Notes: a model not told the origin generated them from the letters alone. Numbered from the stretch's first letter, positions 1 to 11,649 are shown. The stretch is DNA of 64,000 nt from Coptis chinensis (GCA_015680905.1 CM027384.1:64797001-64861000); one strand, 5' to 3'. Program-made: numbers and translations.

Positions 1-225
1 AGCACTCAACTTCTCTTGGAGTTGTCCTCATTTTGTTATGCAATCCCAATGCATGAAGTGCTGCCAATTCTTGAACTGTGTTACTCATAACTCCATCAGA
101 CTTTTGATAGGCATTTCGGATGGCTTTTCTCACCTGCCCATCTCTTGGTCTTGTATTTTCATACAATACCTTGCTGGTTGGGTGCAATTTTGATTTCCAA
201 AGAAAAGCATGCCAACTGGCCTTAG
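1..225 (-). pseudogene. Possible LINE ORF2 fragment (zf-RVT / RNase H-like), cut by the left edge
   Basis: The minus strand is open across this whole stretch without a useful Met. It includes LWKSKLHPTSK, which resembles the zf-RVT region of plant LINE ORF2, then SNTVQELAALHALGL, which resembles the helix of RVT_3-type RNase H domains. The left window edge cuts it and the Copia LTR starting at 226 ends it on the other side. I infer a LINE-derived fragment; a host protein exon is the alternative. Family assignment is weak. Confidence 0.35.
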
Positions 226-954
226 TGTTGGAGTTATCCCTCACATGAGGAAGAAGAGAAAACAAATACTGTTCGTGTGAAGAAGCCAGAACACACACGC
301 ACTCAGATTGGTCATGCCCAAGGTGAGCCCGCGCCCTTGTCGTGAAAAACAAGATAGTTTTTTTTTCAGCCTCTCATGAAACATGTCTACTGAAGTTTGG
401 GAACTGGAAAAATAAGAGGGTGCGCACGCGCTGAGATTGGCCTTGCCAAAAGCGCGCTTGCGCTCATGCCTGAATATGTCGGGTTCTGATTTTTCTACAA
501 TAAATACAAAATTTCGCAGATGCACTGAAATTTCAGATTACTATAAAAACAAAATTTAGGTTTTGGAAAACCAAGTCTTGAATAGAAACCGAATTTTGAG
601 ATAAACCAAAATTGAGAGGTAACCCTTGCAAAGAAGAAAAGCTTGTAAGGAGAGAGGAGTGATCTTGTAAGTTTTGAGAGACTTGAGAGGAGTGATTGTG
701 ATCTTCCTTCCCATACTTATAAAAAGATTTGCTCTTGTGGAAGTAGGCATCATTGGCCAAACCACGTTACATCTTTGTGTTATGGTATGTTTTACTTTCT
801 CTAATATTTCTATTGCTTGTTTGTAATAGTTATATCCATAGTTTAGGTTGTGGTTGTTGGTTATAGTGAAAGATTAGATTTTCATATTGGAGTAGTAGAT
901 TGTCCAAGTGTAAGCTATTTTAGTAGGGATCGATTGATATCGTTTTCCCTAACA
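226..954 (+). repeat. 5' LTR of Copia A
   Basis: It begins TGTTGGAGTTATCC and ends CCCTAACA, directly before the primer binding site. It contains a GC-rich CGCGC-bearing stretch (about 300-470), a likely TATA box (TATAAAAA at 542-549) and a second TATAAAA at 718-724. It aligns over its length with 5752-6471 and with the LTRs of the minus-strand element at 24206-29819. Confidence 0.9.
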
Positions 955-956
955 AG

Positions 957-968
957 TGGTATCAGAGG
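957..968 (+). other. Primer binding site of Copia A (initiator tRNA-Met type)
   Basis: TGGTATCAGAG lies two bases past the 5' LTR end and matches the standard plant Copia primer site complementary to initiator tRNA-Met. Confidence 0.85.
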
Positions 969-1067
969 CAGGTTAGATTAATCACAAAAGTTAGTTATCC
1001 AAATCTTTCCCAGAAGGTGTTTGATAAAATTTCTAAGAAGGGGTTTGAGTTGAAATAGCTTGTTAAG

Positions 1068-2343
1068 ATGGACCATTCTATAAACACTCGCATGGCTAGT
1101 CTAAATAAAGGTAACTACACTATTTGGAAAGCCAAGATGGAAGACTTGCTCTATTGCAAGGACTTGACACAACCAATTGAGAATGGAAGAGTAAAACCAG
1201 AAACAACTGGCGTGGCTGAGTGGAACAAGATTGACAGAAAAGCTATTGGGTACATTCGACAGTGAATTAACGACAGTGTCTTCCACCATGTATCCCAAGA
1301 GACTATAGCTTTTGGCTTGTCGAAGAAACTCAAAGACCTCTATGAGAGGAAGTCGACCGAAAACAATGTACTACTCATTAAGAAGTTTGCTAACACGAGG
1401 TACAAAGAAGGTTCCTCAATGTCTGAACATCTTAATGAAGTACAGAATACCATTAATCAGTTGCATTTGATGAAGATTGATATGGGTAACGAAGTTGAGG
1501 CTTTGTTACTATTAAACTCTCCACTCGACAGTTGGGAGACTTTAGTAGTTTCTCTTGGCGGAGCTGCTAAGGATGGAATCATTTCCAAGGATATAGCTAC
1601 TGGGGCATTGTTGAATGAGAAAACAAGAAGGGGTTCACGAAGCAGCTCCTCTCACTCAGAGATCCTTGTCACAGAGAAGTGGGGGAAAGGTAAGAGCATA
1701 AAACCATCTCATTCTAAAGGTGATGACAGAAGCAAATCTAGGGGTGATACTAGAATTCCTAAAGTAGAGAGACAATATTACTATTGTGCCACCAAGGGTC
1801 ACTTCAGGTATGAGTGTAGAACACTGAAGAGGGATGAGAAGAATAATTGTGTACATGAAGATATGGTAAAGAGGAACGGAAGCACATGCCGAGATACTAC
1901 CGCACTAGTAGATAATGGTCTAGTGGGAATTGTGTCAGATTATGGTGAATGTTGTGTTAGTACCTCATGCCAGGATACAGAGTGGGTGATAGATACAGGA
2001 GCATCCTATCACGTCACACTGCACAGAAGCTTCTTCACTACCTACAGCGGTGGTGAATTTGGTGAGGTAAAGATGGGTAACAGTGGCGTCACGAAGATTG
2101 TAGGCATTGGGGATGTTCATGTAGAAACCAATGTCGGCTACACCTTGACACTCAAGGATGTAAGACATGTCCCTAACATTCGGTTAAACCTAATTTCCAC
2201 TGAGAAGTTAGATGATTATGGTTTTCTAAACTCATTTGGTAACGGGGTATGGAAACTGAGTAGAGGTTCCATTGTAGTAGCCAAAGGAAAGAAAACTTGT
2301 TCACTTTACAAGACACAGGCTAGTTTGTGTAAAGTAGAGTTAA
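1068..2343 (+). pseudogene. Copia A gag and protease remnant
   Basis: This covers the Copia gag N-terminus (YTIWKAKMEDLLYCKD), the UBN2-type gag core (MSEHLNEVQNTINQLHL), a CCHC zinc knuckle (CATKGHFRYEC preceded by YYC) and the aspartic protease start (WVIDTGASYHVT). It corresponds part by part to gag of the related minus-strand copy at 27549-28961. It is fossil and broken. Confidence 0.85.
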
Positions 2344-2683
2344 ATGCGACACAAGAATCACACTTATGACTTAGTTGAGAAACTGAAAGAAAGAAAAGTT
2401 CTCAAGAATAAGCGGATCTTCAAAGTCAAGTATGAGAAGAATAATCCACACCCAAGGCACAAAGCTCGCCTTGTTGTGAAGGGATTTGGTCAAAGGAAAG
2501 GTTTTGACTATGATGAAATTTTCTTTCCTGTAGTTAAGATGACTTCTAACAGGGTGGTATTGGGTTTGACCTCAAGTATGAACCTAGAGGTTGAGCAACT
2601 AGATGTCAAGACAACTTTTCTTCAAAGAGATTGATAGAACGCTCTTTACACACGTTTATTGGTTTTCAGTTACTTATTTTCTT

Positions 2684-2752
2684 AAGTCCGAGGTCCACAG
2701 TCCAAAGTCCGAAGTCCACAGTCCAAAGTCCAAAGTCCAAATTCCAACGTCC
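2684..2752. repeat. Short tandem repeat of AAGTCCA-type units in the nested solo LTR
   Basis: Units such as AAGTCC, AGTCCACAGTCC and AAGTCCAA recur about eight times in a row with small variation. This is a minisatellite-like tract near the end of the solo LTR. Confidence 0.8.
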
Positions 2753-3989
2753 GTATAGTCGTACGTTTTAGTCAAGTTACCTTACTCATGTGGGTTTGGT
2801 AGGATAGGTCGAATAAGGGATCGTCCAAACCTTAGGGCTCGGATAGGTTCACAACTGGAAATTACAACTTTAAGTGAGTAGGATTTTTAGGTTTCTTTTT
2901 AGTTGGTTTTTAATTAAAATAACGGTAATGCAAATAAAATAAATTACTACGGCGATTATATGTAGGTAAACAAAATGTAGAGAAACAGGGAGAGAGTTAA
3001 TCATGCTCATGCAAGAATAATTTTTTAACAGTTTTTATTACTAAATCACTACATCTCTAATTCGTCTCGTTTCGGAGACGACGTCGAGTATTGATCCCTA
3101 GTGCATGCCCACATCTCTAGGTTGTATTTCACTAGCATAAGGAGTTTCGATAATACCTCATCTCTGGTATATTATTTCAGCTCCTGGCACAAGTTCACAT
3201 CACCGACCGAATTGGAGAGTCATCGACACCAAAAGTCGTAGCGCGAGACTGTTCGAGCATCGGCCTCCAACTTTGTGCGATCTCGATCATTTTGGGACCG
3301 GATGTTAATTCTATGCCTAATTCCTAAGTAGCGATTCTAGAATATTAACGAGTCAATCCGGATTTTCACACGAGCAGCATAACCCTCCCCCTGAGGGGGG
3401 GGGAGGGTTAGCTCATCATCATAGAAGGAATAATAAAGCGTGCTGTATACATTAAGTAAATAATTGCAGGACAGAAATTAAACAAGAAAAGAAATGATTG
3501 TTATTAAGGGTAAAATAACTTACTGTATTAAGCTGCTGAAATAAAAATGGCGGAAGGTAAGTACTGAAGAAAGAAAACTAAACGTAGCTAAAGCATTAAT
3601 ATGCTGAAGGAAGATATATGAAGGCCACCCCCTCATATTTATAGGCATCATAGGATGACTATCCATGACTGATTTAATTTGCTTTTGGCCTTATGCTAAT
3701 TGAATGGTTCGAAACTTTGAGAATCAAAGTTTTGTTTTAACCGCTTTAACTTTTCGTCTTTTTTCTTTGTTTTAAGTTTTGTTTGTTAGCTAATTTCAAT
3801 TCAAACCACCGGTTTGAATTGGTGCGATCTTCTTTCTTGCCGGATGGTATCAATTTGAAACCATCATTTGCCACCGCCTATCTTTGCCGACTCATCATGC
3901 CTTACGGGCCGCGAGTGTGTCCAATGGCGGCCCGATTTTGGCGTTTTCGACTTTTTTGTCCTTCCTTGCAGAGTTAAATTAGCCGTCGC

Positions 3990-4303
3990 TATGGCGACTT
4001 CACTAGCCAACGTCGGCACCTAGATTTATCCGATTTGAGCTTGAAGTTTCCCTCGCCTCTTTATATGTGGGCCCGCCCCGCGACCGGTTACATTCTTTTG
4101 GAAACTTAAATCGGCTCTAGTCGGGCTTTGTTGGGCTTCACGGGAATTGAGTGGGAATTCCAAATATTCCCGTATTCTTGTACTTGGCAGCTTCACTAGC
4201 CAACGTCGGCACCTAGATTTATCCGATTTGAGCTTTGGAAGTTTCCTGCTTCTTTATATGTGGGCCCGTTCCGCGACGGTTACGTTCTTTTGGAAACTTC
4301 TTC
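3990..4303. repeat. 193-bp-period tandem duplication inside the solo LTR
   Basis: The stretch starting CTTCACTAGCCAACGTCGGC at 3998 recurs at 4191, and similarity continues about 110 bases through TTTATATGTGGGCCCG and CTTTTGGAAACTT. The two copies differ by scattered substitutions and small gaps, so the duplication is old relative to the insertion. Confidence 0.8.
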
Positions 4304-5751
4304 CATCGGTCGAGTGGGAAACTCCAAGTATTCCCGTATTCCTGTACTTTGATGCATGTTTTATCACTATATTCATTTTAATTGCGGAAACCTGCAAAAG
4401 TACGAAAATATAATTATTACATGATTATTAAACACATAATTGACCAAAATGCTATGTCTCTCGGGGTTTAATATTACAGTTTTGGGTGCTTATCAGAGAT
4501 CTTGAAGAAGATGTCTACATGGACCAGCCAGAGGGGTTTGAGGTCAAAGACAAGGAGCACCTGGTATGCAAACTAAGAAAGATTTTGTATGGGTTGAAGC
4601 AAGCACCGAGACAGTGGTATATAAAGTTTAAGTTCTTTATGGTGAAGCATGGACACAAGAAGTCTGCTTTCGACCATTGTGTGTTTGTTCAGAAATTTCT
4701 TGATGGGGATTTCATAGTGCTCTTGTTGTATGTGGATGATATGTTGATAGTTGGCCAGAACATCAACAAGATATCCAAGCTGAAGAAAAACTTGAGTAAG
4801 TCCTTTGAGATGAAGAATTTAGGTCAAGCAAAGCAGATACTTGGTATGCGGATCACTCGTGACAGAAAGAGTGGGAAGTTGTGGCTTTCTCAAGAAAACT
4901 ACATTGAGAAGGTGTTGAAGAGATTCAACATGGATCAAGCGAAGCCAGTCAATTGTCCGCTTGGTGGCCAGTTTCGCATGACCAAAGGTATGTGTCCAAA
5001 GGGTGAGCATGAGTAGAGTCAAATGGAAAAGATTCCTTATGCATCTGCAGTGGGCAGCTTGATGTATGCAATGGTGTGTACAAGACCAGATATTACTTTT
5101 ATCGTTGGTGTTGTAAGCCGATTTCTGTCAAATCCGGGTAAAGAGCATTGGAAAGGTGTTAAGTGAATATTGAGATATTTCAAGGGCACTTCCAAGGCGT
5201 GTTTGTGTTTTGGTGGAAATAAGACCTTGCTTGAAGGCTACACAGATTCAAACATGGCAGGTGATGTTGACTCGATGAAATCCACTTCCGGTTATCTGTT
5301 TACTTTTACAAGGGGAGCAGTTTCTTGGCAATCCAAGTTGCAAAAATGTGTTGCCCTCTCCACCACACAAACCGAGTATATTGCAGCTATTGAGTGTTGC
5401 AAAGAGATGTTATGGATGAAGAGGTTCTTCGATGAACTAGGGCCAAAGCAGAAATAGTTTGTAGTTCTATGTGACAGTCAGAGCGCCATCCATTTGAGCA
5501 AGAATTCAAGTTTTTATTCTAGATCAAAGTACATACATGTGCGTTATCATTGGATTAGAGAAGTTCTCGAAGACAAGCAATTGTGCATTGAGAAGATCCA
5601 TATCGACAAGAACGGGTCGGATATGATGACCAAAGTTTTACCGAAAGGTAAGTTTGATGTTTGTTGTGCTACCGCCGGAATGGTAGCACACTCCTCCTGT
5701 TGATTTGGAAATGCATGAAGGTATCCCCCTCATTGTTCGTGAGGGGGAAAT

Positions 5752-6471
5752 TGTTGGAGTTATCCTTCACATGAGGAAGAAGAGTAAAAGTCTTGTTTGT
5801 GTGAAGAAGCCGAGGCGACGCACTCAGATTAGTCTGCCGCCTAAGCGCCGCCACCTGCCGAAAAAAGAAAAGATAGTTTTTTTTTTCAGCCTCTCACAAA
5901 ACATGTCTACTGGAGTTTGGGAACTGGAAAAATAATAGGGCGCGCGCACTCATATTAGCTTGCTAAGAGCGCGCCCGTGCTCATGCCTGAATATGTCGGG
6001 TTCTGATTTTTATACAGTAAACACGAAATTTCGCCGAGGCGCCGAAATTTCAGATTACTATAAAAACAAAAGTTAGATTTTGGAAAACCAAGTCTTGCAT
6101 AGAAACCCAATTTTGAGAGAAACCAAAATTGAAAGGAAACCCTTGCAAAGAAGAAAAGCTTGTAAGGAAAGAGGAGTGATCTAGTAAATTTGGAGAGATT
6201 TGAGAGGAATGATTGTAATTTTCATTCCCATAATTATAAAAAGATTTGTTCTTGTGGAAGTAAGCATCATTGGCCGAACCACGTTACATCTTTGTATTGT
6301 GGTATGTTTTACTTTCTCTAATATTTCTATTGCTTGTTTGTAATAGTTATATCCATAGTTTAGGTTGTGGTTATTGGTTGTAGTGAAAGATTAGATTTTC
6401 AGATTGAAGTAGTAGATTGTCCAAGTGCAAACTATTTTAATGGGGATCGATTGGTATCGTTTTCCCCAACA
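5752..6471 (+). repeat. 3' LTR of Copia A
   Basis: It starts TGTTGGAGTTATCC after a purine tract and ends CCCCAACA. It aligns with 226-954, with scattered substitutions and gaps mostly in the GC-rich part. Confidence 0.9.
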
Positions 6472-6895
6472 CTTCGTTTCCTTCTTTCTTACTGCTTCAA
6501 AAGCTGATGAAACAGTGAATCCCATGTATTGCAGGTCTCCAGATTCTCTTACTCTGGTATCAGATAAGTTCACAAAAAAAACTTTGAAAGTTCTTCGCCT
6601 AAACAATATGAATTCTTTGAAAATCTTAAGGGAAGCAAACAAACAGTAGATGAACCAACTGTACAATACAAATTTTCTTAGTAGTATCGTAATCAAAATC
6701 AAAAGCACTTTTATCATGACCCATATTGATAACAAGCACATCATTATCAAAGAAGTAGATACAATTCCCTGGGCATCCAGGAAAAATCGAATGCAATTAC
6801 AGATAAAGAGCTATTGGGGACCAAGAGCATTGCACGGTTGCCTAGATTTTAATGTTCACCCACTTATGCTCTGCCCCAAAACCTAGTTTGAAAAC
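6472..6895 (-). pseudogene. Partial second copy of an F-box/DUF295 C-terminal region
   Basis: The sequence 6700-6890 repeats the C-terminal coding part of the neighbouring F-box/DUF295 gene. The stretches AGAAGTAGATACAATTCCC, ATGACCCATATTGATAA and CACCCACTTATGCTC have close counterparts at 7080-7255. The copy has no F-box end and is cut by the Copia A insertion at 6471. It most likely reflects a tandem gene copy whose 5' part was lost. Confidence 0.65.
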
Positions 6896-6989
6896 CCTGA
6901 AACAGATTGTAAGCTAGACGATACCATTCCCTTGCTGTGTTGGATAAAATCCTCATACAATGTCTCGAAAGTCCTTCGGCTAAACAAGG

Positions 6990-8309
6990 CTTTGAGTAGT
7001 ATGAATTCACTGAAAACCATAAGGGGCGAGGACAAACAGTAATGGAATTAATTGTACAAATTTTCTCAACATTACCAGAACCAAGATCGAAAACACTTTT
7101 ATCATGACCCATGTTGATCATATGCATATCGTCATCACAGAAGTAGATACAATTCCCCCGGCATCCAGGATAATCTGATGCAATCACGGACAAAGAGTTA
7201 TTAGGGCCCAAAACAATGCACGATCGCCTAGATTTTTAACCTCCACCCACTTATGCTCGGCAAAGTCTAGTTTGGAAACCCTGATTGTGAGACGATAATT
7301 TTCTCCTTCTTTGTGTTGGATAGATGCACCATAGTTCCTCTCTATCTGCAAAAGGTCAGTTGAAGACTCCACGAGATAATTGCGTCCGCGGTCGCCATAA
7401 TACAATCTCGAGGACATTTCCCGGTTGGGTTTTATAAATAATGACTTAGTGGGAGAAGGACCATCGAGGCCCTTCACTAAATCAACCTCTCCTCTACACC
7501 TCAAAGCATACAAGTCACCTTTGTAAAATGTAATGTCGGAGTAAATGGGACATAGTTGTCGTGATCCTCCTTTGACGTGGCCACCTCGTATTTTCTTCCA
7601 AATAAATGGGTCGTCGACGTCGTTGTCCTCTCCAGGCTTATAGAAAAGCAACATGGCGAGTTGGTAGGGAATAGCTATGACAATTGGAGATTCAGCATTA
7701 GGGGATGTAATAACCTTATATATGTACTGATTGCGCATGCGGTTTGTGTCCCATACCATGTCAGGGAAGACCCTAAACCAGTCTTTAACAATATAAACTA
7801 GGGAATTGTGTTTTTCTTCCGAAATTCCAACATAGGAACGTGGTGAGTGGAGGAAGGTTGACTACTTTCCCAGTGAAGGGACGCAGGAGTTGAAACTCTG
7901 AATTCCCATGAACAGTAATTAGCCATCCAAAAGAAGAGCCACAGATTCGACGTCCCTGTAACTCTGGTATATCCACTTTATGAATTGCTCCATCCAGAAT
8001 ACTGAAAAAGCCCAAGGCAGGGTCGGGACAATAGTTATCCCTAGTGTTGGCTGGAGGGGCTTGGCCGACAACATCATAGTAGGGAACAATTAGCCATGGT
8101 AGACGACCACCCTTGTGGTGGAGGTGGAGGCCAACTGAAGCAAGAGATCTCCAGGAAGAGCAGACTGATCCGAACCGCGCAAAATCAGGAAACGCAAGAT
8201 GTTTAACGATCAGTTTTAACATATCATCAGGAAGTTTGTTCCAGTCAACAACCACTTTATGAAGGCTCTTATTACTTGTTGGTGAAGATTTGTTTGCAGA
8301 GAGACACAT
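6990..8309 (-). pseudogene. F-box protein with DUF295 (KIB1-type) propeller, frameshifted
   Basis: Translation begins at ATG 8309. An F-box (WNKLPDDMLKLIVKHLAFPDFARFGSVCSSWRS spans residues ~23-56) is followed by DUF295 repeats (FGWLITVHGN, GDLYALRCRGEVDLV, and a C-terminal YPGCRGNCIYFCDD). F-box proteins of this plant family act as substrate receptors of SCF ubiquitin ligases. The reading frame changes twice: near 7825 (after LPPLTTFLC) and near 7205-7225 (after NLGDRA). The second shift is followed by the conserved LGPNNSLSVIASDYPG. The family normally has a single exon, so these are frameshifts rather than introns. The likely C-terminus is near 7020 (CPRPLWFSV). This is a recently disabled gene, because nearly the whole length is still recognisable. 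Confidence 0.85.
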
Positions 8310-8658
8310 CTGGTAAGCAGTAGGGAGAGGCAGGTGTACAAAACGGCAGAGGAATACTTTGATGACGATATGATCACAAGGAACTCAGAGGAAGACGAAG
8401 ACTAATAATTAGCAAAGGGGAAGGCGACTGTTGGTGAATCAATCGCCAACATACACATATTTATACAAACAAAACCAGTTCATTTCGTATTTGGAGTTTT
8501 TGCTAATTCCGTTATCTCTATGAACTCTAATTCCGGATTTAATTAAGGTAGAAAGACGTTTGCTTTTTAATTCTGAAAGAAAAAGACACGGGCCGGGTGG
8601 ACTTTTCATTCAATGAGGACACTACATACCGTAAAGTCGTAAACTAGCTGGTAATGGT
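8310..8658. other. Upstream region of the F-box pseudogene; no gene seen
   Basis: The presumed 5' leader and promoter of the minus-strand F-box gene. I see no second coding region. It ends at the target duplication GTAATGGT (8651-8658) of the next element. Confidence 0.6.
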
Positions 8659-8841
8659 TAGGGCTGTCAATGGGCAGGGACAAGCCCAAACCCGATTGAA
8701 TCTGAACCGATAAGGTAAGGATATAGACTTAAATTTATCCCGATAAGATTATTAGGCCAGGTCTGGACATACTTATGTCCGATCCGATAATGGCCCGGCC
8801 TGAAATCTATAATAGTTTTATGTGTTTTATATTTAATATTA

Positions 8842-9241
8842 GGGTTTTTTAGACTTTGGTCCTACGCATAGTTGGTTTATTAGATTTTGGTCCAGAAAAG
8901 CTTGAATATTAGATTTTAGTCATAGTTCTTTTTGTTCACCGTTAGTCAAATCAGTTGACTAACAGTCAACGTAGTCAATCTGCTTACTAGGACTAAACAT
9001 AAGACTGAGTTGACTAACGGTGAACTGCTTACTAGGACTAAACATAAGACTGAGTTGACTAACGGTGAACAAACAGAACTAGGACTAAAGTAAGCAGATT
9101 GACCACGTTGACCGTTAGTCAACTGAGTTGACTAATGGTGAACAAAGTTCACCAGAACTAGGACTAAAGTCTAATATTCAAGTTTTTCTGGACCAAAGTC
9201 TAATAAACTAACTATGCGTAGGACCAAAGTCTAAAAAGCCC
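8842..9241. mobile_element. MULE-type MITE with long inverted repeats and 9-bp target duplication
   Basis: The two arms, GGG(T/C)TTTTTAGACTTTGG at the left and its complement at the right, pair over roughly 160 bases including the internal GTTGACTAACGGT stretch. A 9-bp direct repeat TTAATATTA flanks it (8833-8841 and 9242-9250), the size made by Mutator-like transposases. The centre holds a short direct repeat (GACTAAACATAAGACTGAG twice). There is no ORF. Its ends resemble the MITEs at 53027 and 54525. Confidence 0.85.
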
Positions 9242-9258
9242 TTAATATTATTAATATA

Positions 9259-9290
9259 CTAGAATTTAACCCGTGGCTACGCCACTTGAG
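9259..9290 (-). terminator. Helitron 3' terminal hairpin and CTAG end
   Basis: The stem GTGGC (9273-9277) pairs with GCCAC (9281-9285) around a 3-base loop. On the minus strand it is followed by GGGTTAAATT and CTAG, the usual order of a Helitron 3' end (hairpin then CTRR). Confidence 0.75.
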
Positions 9291-10076
9291 TCATTATGGG
9301 TGAATTTAGCAAAATAAAATCGTGTCAATTTATTATTTTTAACTCCAATTTTATTGGAAAAAAATCAAGAGCAAAAAAGAAAAACATTATATATATCCAA
9401 GGAAAACATTATTTCTTTAAATTTGTCGAGTCAGTACTATTTCGACGACTGGCTTGGATATACAACAAATTTCTCTTTCCCTAAGATACAAACCCAGGTC
9501 TGGTGATAGGCATAGGGTCAATTCGTGGATCATTTATGCGTTGAGACATAATGTGAGTTTGAACCTTTTAGGAGCCTATTTCCTTCAGTACTTAAGCATT
9601 AACAATGGAGTATATATGGGACTTCTAATCCAACTAATTCAACACTTAACACATCATGTCAACAGTATTTAAGCATTACAAATTATCTATGACTCAAGAA
9701 CCACTATAATTAAAAAAGAACAAAGATGGTACCTATTTTCTCTACTGTTTGAAGAAGGTTACTGAAGAAGAATTGAGTCAATTGACTGGAGCTTGCTAGA
9801 GAGCGTTTTTTTTTTTTTTTTTGGTGTGAAGAGGAAGGGGTTTTCTTGCCGTGAAAAGGAAGAGGTTTTCTTGCCGTGAAGAGGGGCAAAGGCAGGGGTT
9901 TTTATTTCGGATGGTGATTTTTTGTTGACAAATTTTTTTAGAGTAAGTAGGACTCTTAAAAGAAAGTAAGACTCTTAAAAGAAATTGATTTATTACCGTA
10001 GGATCATCCCAAAACTGTTTTCTCCCTGACCGCTCTATACAACAGCATAAAAAACTAAGCTATTTTATTATATAGA
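9259..10076 (-). mobile_element. Short Helitron with both ends (non-autonomous)
   Basis: On the minus strand the 5' end is TCTATATAATAAAA (at 10076) and the 3' end is a hairpin followed by CTAG (at 9259). The neighbouring bases give the A|T insertion context Helitrons use. The 818 bp between carry no coding sequence, only a T-run and short repeats around GTGAAGAGGAAG. The 5' terminal 130 bases match those of the larger Helitron ending at 13589. Confidence 0.75.
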
Positions 10077-10735
10077 TATTTAGTACTCCCATGAAAAGAT
10101 AGAAGCACATCCTTACGGTTGCATTTTGAGGAAACAAACATGCAACTCTCTAATCTCATATTTTGCACCAAAGATAAAATATTGACGAGTTTCCAGAGCA
10201 AATACCTTCTCAGTGATGCACCTACAATATTCTCACGTTCACCTTGTGGTACAACTTGCAGAATTTGTCGGAAGTCACCGCCTAGAACAACAATGATTCC
10301 ACCAAATGGTCTTTCATTCTTACAAACATCTCGGAGTAAACGGTCGACTGCTTCAATACGAAACCTATGCTGCATGGAGACTTCATCCCAAATTATCAGT
10401 TTTGTTTCGTTAAACAGACCTGCTTGGAGCGAATCCTTTTTGAAGTCGAACATAGAGTTCAAAAGGAATAGAAAAAATTGAATGAACTGTTCTACCACCA
10501 TCTAATAAAAGCGACGCAATACCAGATGAGGCAACTACAATCACAGTCCTAGATGACGACATTTAGTTGCAATCGTATTATACACAAATGTCTTTCCTAT
10601 GCCTGCAGCTCCATTTAAGAAGAAAATTCCCCTTGCATTTTGCATTACTGAATCAACCACGATATCAAACGCATGGCGTTGCTCATTGTTAAGACGATCA
10701 ATGTTATGGTTGATTTGTTCATCTTGTAAATCCAA
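10055..10735 (-). pseudogene. Helitron PIF1-like helicase remnant
   Basis: 10541-10735 has LNNEQRHAFDIV and a Walker A motif FLNGAAGIGKTFVYNT. 10055-10501 has Walker B-like IIWDEVSM and the following [19 protein letters not shown] box, ending in NMRLE. These are helicase motifs I to III of the PIF1 family found in Helitrons. The two pieces are separated by a frame break near 10505-10540, and the C-terminal half of the helicase is absent. Confidence 0.85.
10090..10144. repeat. 55-bp sequence repeated at 12569-12624
   Basis: CATGAAAAGATAGAAGCACA and what follows to AACAAACATGCA recurs with a few changes at 12569-12624, upstream of Rep. Since it codes for part of the helicase (CMFVSSKCN), the second occurrence is displaced helicase sequence. 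This suggests internal rearrangement or remains of a second Helitron. Confidence 0.7.
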
Positions 10736-10978
10736 ATTGGAGTTGGCGTTGCTCCCAAATTAGTCTATTTCCAATCCCTTTGTTCCATTTTTTGAGTGGT
10801 CGGGGCATCGGGGGAAAGTCTTCTAGAGTTTTGTTTTTAGATTCCATGAGGAACTGCTCTAATAGATGCAACCCGTAATCTGTCACCTGCAGGAAAATTG
10901 TGTATTAAAAATATAATATAGGCTACATGAAGGAGGCATTAATATAATATCTGTCACCTGCTCTTTTGATGGATTAGG

Positions 10979-11487
10979 AATGTTGAAGATAGTTCGTAAT
11001 TTGTGTGCCAGGTCGTCTCATATACTTGTTAAGAATCTATCCCACAATAGATGTGGTTGCACTGGATTGCATTCCAACAAAATAATGTCGAACAATCTCC
11101 TTAGAAGATATCCAGTATTCATTATCGCCGCTTCTTCTAAACAATGTATCCACTCTCCATTATCTTCAAGAAGTCCACGTGCAACACACGCAGCCTTGAA
11201 TGTTGGATGAGGAATACCTTCAAATTTGCGTAGATCCTCAAATGATGTTGGGCCCTTTACGATGGTCAATAGTAGACGCAAGTAAAACCTCTCTCCCTCG
11301 TTAGGCTTGGCAAAATACATCCTGCCAATAGCATAACCACTGCTTCTTTTAATCCATACCTTTTTTGTTTTGTGCCAAACAAAGTGCTCGGGGAATTCTT
11401 GGTAAGTATAGGCCCAAGCATCTGGATTTGAAGCACAACAGTTGAAGAATGAAGTGAGACTCGACTTTTGTCATTTCGCCCTTTCAA
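10979..11487 (-). pseudogene. Helitron middle region (between Rep and helicase) remnant
   Basis: 11018-11320 reads MYFAKPNEGERFYLRLLLT, then GPTSFEDLRKFEGI and the acidic GEWIHCLEEAA. This is the linker characteristic of plant Helitron proteins between Rep and helicase (the YYLRLLL / TSFEDLRTV signature). It is preceded by a frame-shifted WVKRSSGYAIGR-type stretch near 11330-11360. Confidence 0.75.
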
Positions 11488-11649
11488 GAATATTCTCCAT
11501 CGGTTCCTTAGGGTTTAACACAACATGATGCATACATGGCAACAAATCAGAACTTAACAGTATGGCATTCCAGTATAACTTAATAGTATATTGATGAAAT
11601 TTGTTTAATCAAGTGTTAAATACCTGGCAAGTGAAGAGATAACCTTACA

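Larger units (their letters stand above)
2632..4495 (-). mobile_element. Solo LTR nested in Copia A, probably Ty3/Gypsy (Tat/Athila-like)
   Basis: Read on the minus strand it starts TGATAAGCACCC and ends GTTCTATCA (TGATA...TATCA ends). It is flanked by a perfect 5-bp duplication GAGAT (2627-2631 and 4496-4500). At 1864 bp with no coding capacity it fits a solo LTR. Its first 120 bases on the minus strand match the start of the solo LTR at 30178-31689. A minus-strand TATAAAT lies near 3640. Internal repeats are listed separately. Family naming rests on LTR ends and length only. Confidence 0.75.
2344..5703 (+). pseudogene. Copia A reverse transcriptase and RNase H remnant, split by a nested solo LTR
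   Basis: The reverse transcriptase start lies at 2344-2631 (KNHTYDLVEKL, ARLVVKGF, VEQLDVKTTFL). The rest begins at 4496 with EDVYMDQPEGF, the YVDDMLIVG catalytic box and the RNase H region (YTDSNMAGD, STTQTEYIA, YHWIREVLE) to 5703. The piece between, 2632-4495, is another element. Several breaks; a fossil. Confidence 0.85.
226..6471 (+). mobile_element. Copia retrotransposon A (Ty1/Copia, Tork-like), fossil with internal loss and a nested solo LTR
   Basis: It is bounded by two LTRs (226-954 and 5752-6471) with TG...CA ends and a near-matching 5-bp flank (CTTAG left, CTTCG right). A tRNA-Met-type primer site follows the 5' LTR, and a purine-rich tract (about 5739-5751) precedes the 3' LTR. 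Parts seen in order are gag with a zinc knuckle, a protease DTGAS motif, then reverse transcriptase and RNase H. The gag-pre-integrase and integrase segment present in the sister copy at 24206-29819 is missing. A separate solo LTR (2632-4495) sits in the reverse transcriptase. It is clearly broken, with several breaks. The two LTRs are similar but visibly diverged, which suggests moderate age. Confidence 0.9.

Noticed and set aside
241-765. Minus-strand ORFs of 69-94 codons
   Set aside because: They lie within the 5' LTR of Copia A and have no family features; chance frames.
8842-9241. Repeated GACTAA / GTTGAC units considered as a CRISPR-like or regulatory array
   Set aside because: They are the two arms and centre of one inverted-repeat MITE with a 9-bp target duplication.
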